The notes below the pieces were generated by a model. It searched no databases, was not told the origin of the DNA, and saw nothing but the letters and a program-made list of their open reading frames with translations. The position numbers and the translations under genes were made by a program. From assembly GCF_028453695.1 (NCBI RefSeq), contig NC_135776.1:3286001-3350000 (forward strand): 64,000 nucleotides of DNA, read 5' to 3'. Below, in pieces: positions 50,801 to 62,800 of the stretch. This stretch comes from Augochlora pura. Its lineage: Eukaryota > Arthropoda > Insecta > Hymenoptera > Halictidae. Within the stretch, counting starts at the first letter, position 1; every line of letters starts with the position of its first letter.

Positions 50801-53800
50801 TATTTAAGTATCAATTATTTAGGAATTTTTTAAGTATCAGTCACTTATTAATTAATACGATTTAAGTATCGGCTGTTTAGAAATTACTTATCAATTCGGT
50901 ATAAATTAAGTAATCGTTTATCATTTCGCAGGACTTCTACTTTTCGATCTGTTAGCAGGGAGTTAATATTTCCGCAACTCGTATCGCAACGGGGCCTTTA
51001 TCTTCGCAGTCGTTCCCTTCGCACAAATTGTTCCGATCTCGTGTGTGTCTTTCGTGAACGTTTCGAAGAGATCTGCAACCAGAGTGCATTTTACCAATCC
51101 CTTTCTCTCCGAATCTATCGTCCGTATATAGTCCGGGTCGTGACGGACCCGCACCCGCTGTCCGAGTGTTAATAGGGACATCGAACTCTACGGTAAAGTT
51201 TAGATAGTGTCCCGGGGTGTGCGAGCAGAGGGAGCGAGGTTACGCGGTAACACAGGTTTTCCCCATCCCTCCGTTTCATGCGAAAGAAGTAAAGAGATGA
51301 ATTTCGGAGCAGTTCCCGGGGTAGATCAGGCAGATGTATCCTCGTTACCCCGGGTTGGTTAGACTGTGTGTCGCAGTCACACCGAGGGACGAGCGATAAT
51401 CGAATGCCACTATACCTCCTTGCCAGGAATTCCATCAGTACCCTGGGGACAAACAGAATACATCGTTGGCATCTCGACAGCAGTATAATCGAATCCGAGC
51501 CGAACGGAATATCGTTTTCTACGCAAATCCTTAACGATCGGAGACGCCTCGAAGTTCTACCCGTAGACGTCGATTTGCGAGAGAACATTCGACGTTAAAG
51601 GCTGCCATGAAATATCGTCGCGAGCAAACTTTCGGTCACGTCTACAACTCGATTCTAATGTAGGAGACTGTTTCCCTTGGTTTTCACATCGATTCGGTGC
51701 GCTCTCTCTATCTCAAATTTTTTTTTCCCAGAAATCGAACGCTCGATGGTGGAAGGGTGAACACGTTGACTGTCGATCCTCGCGGAATCTTTTCTAGACC
51801 TCAATAATTAAAAATAGAGCCATTATTTTTACTGGTGAGACATTTTGAAAGAAGGTAGCAAATGGCGAACTAAATTTGGCAGATCTTTTCTTTTGCTGTT
51901 AATCGATTTTAGCGCGAATTCTTTTATGGTTTCCGAATTTTTATTCTATTTTATCTGTGTCAAATTTTTATTCTTTTCCACTCCTATCAAACTTTCACTC
52001 GTTTTTAATATTCTCAAAGTTTTGACGGGTCAAATCGAAACTGCAAGATCGCACTTAATAATAAGTTCATTTTACTTAAAGAGAAGTTATGCGATCATAT
52101 GACAAAATGGCAAAATTACGATCACTAACTCGCAGAAAAATGGTTCTATGCTAATGAGAAATGTTCGAAACTTTTGAATCGATTTTAGAACACATTCTCG
52201 TGGATGACTACGAACTTGCGAGAGCCCGAATTAAAGCTGGGAGAGCATATTTCGTGATAGACTCATTTTGGTTGGAAGAAAAATTCGAGATCGTATCGGA
52301 AAATCCCGATCGATAGCTCGCTGGAAAATGACTGAATTCGTGGCGATGCTTCGAATTCATTTTAACGCGAATTTAGCAATTGAAAAATTAATCGACAAGA
52401 ATGATATAATAAGTCAAACTATTGCCTACAATTTAAAAAATTTCACGAGATATTCCACGGTATAGCAATACCAAATTTGCTATAAAATTCGCACGAATTG
52501 AAATTTTATCCATGACAGCCTCTAGTAGTCGAGCATTATAAGATTTCCAAATTTAATTAATTTCCTATTTAGTGTCTGGTGCAATAACGCTTTGGGTAAC
52601 CCGTTCGCCTGTTCGCACGCACAATTAACAGTTCCGTTGATTACAAACTAGTTCCCGAAACCGCGTTTATAAATGTTTACCGCGAGCTTCGATAGCGTTC
52701 GCTTTAACTTGAGCGTATTGGATTTTCGAAGCAATTGAGGAACATTGTCCGGCTGAAATTTTTCTACATTGTTTTCGCCGGCAGAACGCGCGTAGAAGCT
52801 TGTCCCTAAAAAATATCGATACATTTGAAGCGATGGTGATTCGATTTGTGCTCGGTGGAATTTTCGTTGCAGCGACGACGAGCATGGTTCCGTTACTGTA
52901 CTACCGACGCGAATTGGAAAAAGAATTTATATTCAACGGAGTTCTGGTTGCAGCGCGAACGAGAATTGTCTGACACCGTGCTAAAAGTACGACAACGCAC
53001 GAATGCCCGGGCTATATCAGTTTGTTACAAATTTTATGAATTTCAATATGGTAAAAATTAAATATATCGGCGTATCCTTTTCACGATTTTCGTTCGGACA
53101 ATCGAGCAGAGTTATCCGCCAATTGAAATATCGAGGCAAAGTCGCGGAATATCATTCCGGGGGTTATTTAGCGTTTCTTCAACTCTATTTTTCAATGCGC
53201 TCCTTCAATCCATTTATAAACCTTAATAAATCATGAGGAAATTTTGACGATATTTATCGTCTGGCTATAAATGCACCAGAGCCCCGCCGTCCGAGTGTTA
53301 ACAATTTATTTGGAATACGATCGTAGTAATAAAAATGCAATATGCTCGTTCTCTTTACTTATGCAGCATATTATATAATTATATATATTTATTTTATATA
53401 TCAGCAATTATAATTGCTTCGCAAAGTAAATTAACGGCTACTTCAAGCTACTCCAATTTTTAAATTTAAATTGACAATAAATAAAAGTGTACCAAATAAA
53501 CCGTCAATTTATTCTTCGAAACGATTACGTATAATTTTTTAACAGCGTAGAACACTCACGGGTAGTCCAGACTCCCCTACTTCACCCTTCGCGCCGGGTT
53601 CCCCTTGTGCACCCTGCAAATACAAATGATCATAACGAATACTGCACTGCATATTATACTAGCTCTGACAAACAGTTCATGGTCGAGCACAGTAACATGA
53701 AACTACCTAAACGCGGAACCATATTTTACAGGTATAATATAGTGCAATATTTGAGGGAGACAGGATAGTAAATTAACAAATTATTGAGCGCTCTACTAAA

Positions 53801-56800
53801 TGACCAGCGGCATTTGATCTAATTTTTAAACGATTTTCGATCAATGTTGAACTCGTTTTAAGCCAGTTCGACCGAGCACCGTTCGCCAGGGTTAGTATCG
53901 GTCGCGGCAATAATACCGTGAAACTCTCAGCCAGTTTCTAATCTACCCCCGAAGTGCTAGCTCAACGGGTGGAGCGTAGAAATATGGCCGATCCGAAATT
54001 CATAAATATAAGGTATGATTAAACGGGTCGCCCCGAGGATTGCTCACCTTCATGCCGTCTAATCCTGCTGTACCCTGAAAGGTAGAGGAAACCGTGTCAG
54101 ATTCGTTGTTATCACCTGACGATTAATTGGTATCGAGTACGACGGATTTTTTATTATTTTTTTTTTTTTTTGATTGTTCAATAGTCATGTTTGTATTACT
54201 GAGGAATGTTTATTAGACGCCCTCTACGTCGTCATTCGCAGCGATGTTGTATCCTGCCAGGCTCTGCATTTTTGTATGAAACTCTGATCAAGGGTGAACA
54301 AAATCTCTGTGTGAAACTATACGCGATGATACCGTGATTCATCTCGTAACTAAAAAAAAACCATAGACAAATTTTCAGATTTTATACGCGGAGAAGACAA
54401 TGTGTCTTTTACTTTGCGATTTTTATGATCTTGTATCCTTTCCCTTCATCTATTATAATTTATTTCATTTTTATAAAAATTGAAAATTCCTAGTTGGTTT
54501 GACAAGTTACGAGAGGCAATGTTAGACAAAGTTTTCCAAAGGGATGGAAAGTAACGGACGACGAGCGAGGCAGAAGTACAACCGAAGGGGCGTGTTAGGC
54601 AAAAGGGAGAAGAGAAAGAAAGGGAGCTCGAGTCTGAAGAAACACGCAAAAGAATATAATAATGTACAACGAACAAAACGATGGCGCAAGGACGTACCAG
54701 CAATCACTGTGTTATTATCGTTGTGGTTACAGCAAATCAACACGTCTGTTAATTTCTCTCTTTTCTGTTGTTTCTTGTTGTCGGTCGTGTTAGAATCGGT
54801 TATCCGCGGAAGGAGCAGAGAGCAAGTTCGCGTTCGTTCGTGGTTAAACAAAGTGGAGAACGAGGAGAAATAAAACAACGAACAAACGACCACGGTGTCG
54901 AAAGGAGAGGCAAACCTTAGCACCGCGCCGCAAGAATTCCGTCCCGCTGCTTCTGTATCCACAAGTTTGCTTCCAGGGGTTGCTGCGAGTGGCGCTAGTG
55001 ATTCATAGGTACGCAACTCTTTTTAATTATATTAAACCAGTAATAATATTACTATACGCCAATGTCAGTGTTCCAAGTAATACACACACGGCAGAAATCT
55101 CAACAATAATATAGAAGTCTCTCCAGATGTTTGTCAGCTACTCTTGGAAGCAAACGTTTAAGATCGCAGCAACAATGACGAGGTCTGCGTTTCCTTTTGG
55201 CACCATGAACAGAACAGAACAATGAAGAAGAAAAACAAACAAAACAGAGATAGAAGAAGAAGGAGAAGAAGAAGACTGGGGGTGGTGTTTGTCGCAAAGA
55301 ACATTAATTGTAAAAAGAATGGTCGTCGGGTCGCAGCCTGAGGCAAAATGCAAAGCGGTAAATATATATATGTATACTGTTTACGTATACGTATATAATA
55401 TGTCCACTACAAGATATGTGAAGCGTTGAAAAAATTTCGATCGAAGGGCATCGTATAGAAGCAAAGGATACAGGCACATGCACATTCTGTTTATTAATTG
55501 GGACAATGTAAAACAAAATCTTCTGTTAAGACTCAGAGTTATTTCATATACGCAAGAGTTCCGTCGTCGTTATTCTTCTCTGCAGACTTTCTCTCGTTAA
55601 TTACCAAGCGCGCCACGTTTTACAATCCACTCACGCATACTCACGCAACGAAAATCAATTAAAAATCATATATATATACATACATATATATATATGCATA
55701 TACATATATATATATATATACATATATATACATATATATTATATATATATATATATGCTGTTCCGCATACCTTTTTCTTTTATGCTTCTTTCTCGCTCTC
55801 TCTATAATGCGCGCCTCTATATGTGTGTACACGACACGATCCAATACCCGCGTTCATATACATACATATATATTATGTATATAATGTATACACGTTTGTA
55901 CACGCATACGTATACGGAAACGGCACACGCAGTAATTATTACGCGTGCGAGCGAAATTAATGCTCGTTTAGTCCCGCGTAGCCGCGGCCGAGCACGTCCA
56001 TTGTAACCGGGCTGTGCACGTTCACAAATATAATGTATGCTTTACTTCGCATAAACGTCGAACACCGCTAACGAAGAGCTTCGGCTACACGAAAGCTCCG
56101 CGTTTTATCGCTTATCCTGCGTTATCCTTATAGTCGATCTATGTGTCTCTCGCAATTTTACGCTACGTGTTATCATCGTCGTGTGTTTATTACGTATGTG
56201 TGTGTGTGTATGTGTCTGTATCTGTGTCCTGTGTGCTCTTTCTTTTTTTCTTTCCCGACTCTTCTGTGTCGTTCCTCTCGTTTCGTTCTGATTAGGGGGT
56301 GTAAACGTGGGAGCAAAGGGAGATTCTTCTCGAGGCCGAACCGGAACCATACGTTCGCGCCGATATTATTCTACACTGTACAATTTCGTGTTCCTCGTGC
56401 TGCTCTCTTTCTCTCTCATTCGCTCTCTCTATCTTCCTTTTTCTCTATCATTCACTCGCTCTCTTTCTGTTCATTCACTCTCTCACTTATTCTCTCTCTT
56501 TAATTCTCTCTCTCTCTCTCTCTTTAATTCTCTCTCTCTCTCTCTCTCGCTTTTTCTCAGCCGTGGGAGAGCGAACGACATTCTCTGCATGCCGCAACTG
56601 ATTAGGCCCGCAAACTACGGTGATTCGTTCACTCGCATTCGCAGAGCTGTGCACCGTGCATCGCTGTCGCCGATACTAATACTGTGTGTTCCTCGTGATC
56701 GGGTATCTTCGATCTTCTACCATGATCGAACGATCTTCAACCATTGACCGGAACGATCTCTCGGCTCGCGTCGAATGATTTTATAACCTTGATCCAAACG

Positions 56801-59800
56801 ATCTCTTAATTTCCATCGAACGATCTTTTAATTTCCATCGAACGACGTTTTATTTCGCATCGAACGATCCTTTTATTTTGCATTTAGAACGATTTTCTAG
56901 CTTGCAATCAAACGATCTTCTACCCAGATTTATTTATATATCGCTTCGATTCGCTGACAATCGAATTCGAACAGCTAAGTCTACGTTCTCGTTCTCACGA
57001 GAATTCTTTGTTTTATACGAGTACATTTACGGACATATGCCTGTCGGCAAGGGTCAGATTATGCCATTAATAACGCTGATTTTCTACCGTCATCTTTACT
57101 GCGAAATACTGGTTGGACAGTTTCAATACGACACTCGTTATTGGTAATTGATAAGAGCGGGGAAGCGTGATTAAAACGTGATTACAAATGCTGCAGTTGA
57201 GATTTTTTGGGGAATTTCTTTTTCTTTTTAAACGTAAGCATTTGGTTTCGATTATTGTAGTTAATGCACATTGTTGATCGTAAAAGTTTTTAATTATCAA
57301 TAATAAGTGAAATATCTTAGTGAAACACTCCATGCATTAACATTTATTTATAATACGGTATCGACCATTGTTTTCACGATAATTCTGAAATTTTATTACA
57401 ACATTGATATCGTCCCAATTTGGACAGCGATTCGTTGCAGATCGTTGATGAATGCAGTACGATGCGGTTATAATTAGGGGATGCTAATTAATGTCCTAAC
57501 GCGTCGCGTCAACCATCGCGCGGACAGCTTTAAGACAAAAAGCTGAAGGTTTTAATTGGGACTTCGCGCCGCGTCCGGCCTTGCACTCTGTTTCGAGTAA
57601 CGGAAAATTTCATCTGTAATTTGAAATCGTTCTCGAATTGCTTTTTTCAATGAAACAATGGGCGACGGGGAAATAAATGTCTCAGTATTTAGCGAGGAAA
57701 GCTGACGTCGAAAACGGACATTATTTGTGGGATGACCTGAGCACTTTCCGAAAAGCTCGCGCAACAGAAAACATGCGGTCTCTGAACGGAGTCTAAATGG
57801 TATTATTTATTTAATTATCCAATCGCTAATTGAACATCGAAACGTGCCGTTAAAATTATGCGCGCCATATTGTCGTGTTGGAGTGTTCGTTCACTCCGTC
57901 CGTGTCATAGAAAACGTTTCCAATTCGAGCCGGTAATTGCCGCAAGCTGGAAGAGTTGTGAAACGAACTATAATACTACGAAAATAGCATTTCCCCAGCA
58001 TGACGCGGCGTGTCTATTCGTTAGCAAAAAATTTTGTTGCTTTTTTGCGGGGGGGTCAATCGACGAAACGACGAACGTTTAAAAGTAAAAATTCTGGTAC
58101 CGAAAATGGAATGATTCTGTCCAGGAACAAAAAAAAAAGGGTAAATTGTTAACGTGGAACAGAAATTGTCCATCTGAGATCCCGTCCTCGAAAAGATGAC
58201 TAATTTCAGGCTAATCACAGCTGGTAGAAACGACAGCAGACTCTTCAAATTGCAAAAATAATTAAGAAAGTGGTAGAACACGATTTTTTGGTTTGTGACT
58301 TCGTTTTCGAAAACATTCAGCAAAGATTTCTTCGAAAGCGAGGTCCAAGCGAAAAAATGTTATTCTGTATTCTTTAGTTAGTTACTTATCTACTTATTTA
58401 CTTAGGCCAACAGATGAATCATTTTTATTCCGTTTTCTTCGATTCGCTTTTCTGTAAAATCATTCTTCTCGCTTTTCTTGCACGTACTTCTTGACACTTG
58501 TCACGAGTTCTTCTCTGATCAGAATTTCGAATTCGGTGGTTCATTTCATTCTGGATGGTTCCTTTCTAAGAACTATAGTATACCAAAGCGGTTAGTATAC
58601 GCTGCGAGTTTGCGTGGAAAATGATCTGAATGAATTCCAGAAGTTTAGGTGAAAATCAGGCAGCTGTATTTCGAAATATTCTAAACCTTTGCATTCGATG
58701 CACTGATCATTTTCGCGAATGAATCGATGACCGTAAAATATACGACAGTATAAAATGACTATAAAAATGAAAAAAAAAAGAGATTCGCAAAATCGAACTG
58801 ATAAATTAACTTACAGAGACAGAGAATTCGAAATCGGAAAGGCTAGACTTTCGTGGAGTATACATATAGACACTGACTATACAATAAATTATACGTAACG
58901 AGCTACGCTAAAGTAACAATTAATCTCGCGTTTCGTATTTTTTCTTCAATTAACAAAGCAGGAAGTTCCTTAGCGATAAAAAAAGAATCAGCAAACTAAG
59001 TACCAGTAAAAATTGAGAACACATAACATCAGTCTTAAAATAGTCGGCAATGCAGTTATACCAACGGCAATATCGTAAATCATCATTACGTTTGCACAAG
59101 TGTCTATAGCAACCATAATTCCATCATCCTTCGACCTACTTGAATTTCTCCGACTTTAATTTCTCAAGCATACTTACGGTACCTTAATTAGCATACACGA
59201 AGCATTCTATGGAAAAAGAACATTGGCTTTCCGTTGTATTCGGAGAATCGTCTTCGGTTGTACAATTGCGGAGACTATTACGTATGCTATACTACTTTCA
59301 ACAGCTTTCCTACTACGAACAATATCAAATAAAATTCTTCTTCTAACGTGTTCGTACACACTTCGCTGTATAGTTTACCTATGACGATGTTGAGACGAAA
59401 TCAACGAGACGGGGAAAATACTAGCGAAAAATACTGTTAAATAAATAGACCGTGGATTTTTATAAAAAATTTTATGCAGAATGAAACTGCGGTTGCGAGT
59501 TGCAATTAACTTTACATTAACTTCGCGTTTCAGCAATTACTTGAAATTTTTCTAACGACATAAAGACAAGATATTGTCATTGTTAAAACGAGGTTCATTA
59601 TCGAAGCAATGATACATAAATTAATATATTAATACAAGAAATAATGTACGTTGGAATCATTGATTCAGTCTCAACGCTTGCTAAATGTATGATAAGCTAC
59701 GAATATAAAAGTCCTTTTTACATAAAAGAGTCAAATATTGTCACTTCGTAGGGCCCTCTTAATTATTTCTAACGAAATTCTGTTACAGTCGCAAACAATA

Positions 59801-62800
59801 GAAATGATCGAGTTAAAACAGTTTAGGCTCGTTAGTGCCGCAGAACATTGTTTGACCGATGCACTAGTTTGTTGGAACTTCGGACAGGGCAGAAGTCGTT
59901 GAAATTATTTTACAAACACTATTTAAGCTGGTAACAATTAAAACGAGATTTTCGTAACATAATAATATTATATAATTTTCCGTCTACATTAAATTCAATT
60001 ATTTCAAATAAAAAAATTAAAAAAATTAAAAATTATTCAAATAAAATAATTTCATCTACTTTACCTCCACGTGAAGTTCCATTACAAAATGGCGTACCGG
60101 TCGGTTAACGTACCCCGTGGCGAAAAATCTGAAACTTCTCCTACAGTGCTTCTGATTGCACGGATCGAATCCATTCCCAATTATTCTGCGAACAGAAGAC
60201 ACATCTAGGGCCTATAATAATTACTATCGACTCGGGATGGCAATTGTATGCTTACGTACGATTTACAGTCTCACTGTCTTGCACCGATGCAAGGCTATTT
60301 GCGGCTGCTTTGCATCACGCATGTACTTATCCGGTTTCATGGGGAATCCTTTGATCTACTGTCAGATTGACGCCTGAGTCCTGTAGCTTATGATCCAAGC
60401 GACGTTCGTTGTTTATGCGTTTTGTCTAATTTTCAAGCTATAGTTTAATAAATCATTATTAAATTATTATAAAAATTCGAGGATATCTTTAAAGTAGAAA
60501 TGATCTAAATTAAATTCTCGAGTCAGTACACTCGAATCTCGTTAGACTAAAAATTCTAAATAAACTATTAATCGAGCTATTATAAAACGCGGAAGATCTT
60601 ATAGATAAGCCAAGAACCATAAGCTCCAGGACTCGTTCATCAAGCGAACGCAATGCGTATGCGGAACATGGTGTGAAACAAAACTGGTGGCCAATAACGG
60701 GGCCAGAAACGAAATTCCTGGAAACTGTTGGGTCATTGCTAAGTGCAAGGGTTACGTTATAGCGGGCGATCGTTAAGTACGAAGCGTTAATTCGGAGCTA
60801 AACGGGGCAGTAACGAACGTAAAGGAGAAGATGAGACGAAGCTGCGATGATCACCCAGGAGTTCTGTGATCGCGATTCCAATTGAACCGAAATAAATACA
60901 CCGAGATGAACCGTGCAGGGAACAATGCGGAAGGTATTTTATGGTAATTAAGTAACGTAACCGTGCCGCGGGATTCTTTCGGTAAATCATTTGTTGGATG
61001 AGTTCGAGAAATCGGCTGCCTCGTTACGCTATGCTTCGTCGTTGAACATCTATTTTCCTCATTGTAGACAGGATATGCGATTACACAGGCAGAGATTATG
61101 TTAATAGGACGGATGGTAGTGCGATCGTCGGTTAACTGTTACGTTGGATAAATAAGTATACAAATACCGATAGAGTACGCATTGGCGATCCGATATCGAG
61201 AAAAAAGAAGAAGTACCGTCGGACGATTAACTCGTACACTTCGTTTCAATATTTTATGGAAGACACTTGTTTGCCCCGAAACACCGTCCTTTGTCACACA
61301 CCAACGCAGAACTCATCGAAATAACTCAAACAAGTACTACAGTATTCTCTCTATAACTGTCCGTGAGATCTCTACAGTATTCTCTCCTTGACTGTTCGAT
61401 GTATCTCCGCGGAATTCCCATAACTGGTAAAAAGATCTCCGCCGCAATCGGCAAGAAGACTTTCACCACAAGTATCGGAACATATCTCTACCATAATTAT
61501 CTCGTTTCCCTGATTAAAATAAGGCCAGATACAATACCGTAATTAATATCGCGTTTGGTGTCATTTTTATCAGCGAAACGAGAGATCTTTTTGTCAAATT
61601 ATTTCATTGATTAAATTTTTAATTTCAAAGACCGAGCTCACACGATGTTCTCCAATGTTTATCTAGGCTCTTAGTCCCCGTTCCCCGCGAAATCGGTACA
61701 GTAATGGAGAGAACACCGTATCGTTCTCCGTTCGCGGTCGTGTGCGGTTGCGCGCACGGGTTTTGCATTGCTTACAACGCGTAAGTACAATCGTCTTAAT
61801 AGCTCGGAAATTAACACACGGAACTCTGTGTGTGTGTGTGTGTGTGTTCGTTCGTGCGACGAAGCAGCATCTCTTACGGATAAAATTGTCCTTTAGTAGC
61901 AGGTATCGCGTGTATCGAGTGATATCACAACCGTATCTGTTATTCCTCATAACGGACGGTCATTCTGACTCTCTTTCTCTCTTCCTTACGCTCTCTTACG
62001 TTCTCTCTCTCTCTCTCGCTCTCTCTCTCTCGCTCTCAATCATCGTTTACTCTTGATGCACATATCTCGTTGGACAAACAAACAACCTGTTCGGTCCATC
62101 GGCCGGTATCACGGTAAATGTATCGCGGCCGAGAAAATTAACAGCTCGAACGCGACTCGCTAAAACATTCATTCACGCAAATTACATCTTATCGGATAAA
62201 CGCTCTAGCGATATGACTGAATCTTCGAATCTTGTTCATATTTATACTCGTATTTATACTCGTATTTATATTTATATTTATATTTATAGATTTATATTTA
62301 TATATATATATGTATAGAATGTTGAGAACTTCCGAGGAAATCGTCAACACGAACAGACGTCTCTCTAACGAGGTACACGCAAAGAACCGTAATCTCTTTG
62401 CACACACACGTTTTCTCTCACGTGTCATCGTTTTTTCGGATTTTTCCTTTTCTCTCTCATCTTTTTCTTTCTTTCTTTCTTTCTCTTTTTTTTCTCGTCT
62501 ACGATGCATGCGTGCCGCTTGCTCGACGATCGTTCACGCACGGTTCGATATTCTCTTATTTTTCACTTTCTATCTCTCTCTCTTTCTCTATACGACAGAG
62601 CGTTGTTGCGATCCGTTTCGTTTTCTTTCGGTTTTTTCTGCTTTTTTTGTTTTTGTTCGTTTTTTTTTTTTTAAAGAGGCAATCAAGGAGCTCGCTGAGG
62701 TTACGAAGAAGTACACGACGCCTTGTCGAAAGAAGCGACAATCGATTACACTGGTCGTTAGTGAATGGCTTATCAATGATTCAGCAGCGAGGCCAATTAA

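Larger units (their letters stand above)
50417..51560. repeat. tandem duplication, unit 2
   Basis: Right copy of the duplicated segment. It is shorter in places and has gained a TATTTACTATTTAAGTATCAA-type repeat at 50700-50900. Confidence 0.8.

Noticed and set aside
54522..55016. 164-codon minus-strand frame
   Set aside because: Low-complexity Ser/Leu/Phe product, no Gly-X-Y pattern, no matching splice borders with the collagen exons.
61450..61530. Possible further collagen exon near a TTTCCCTG border
   Set aside because: The minus-strand reading after the AG has no Gly at every third codon.
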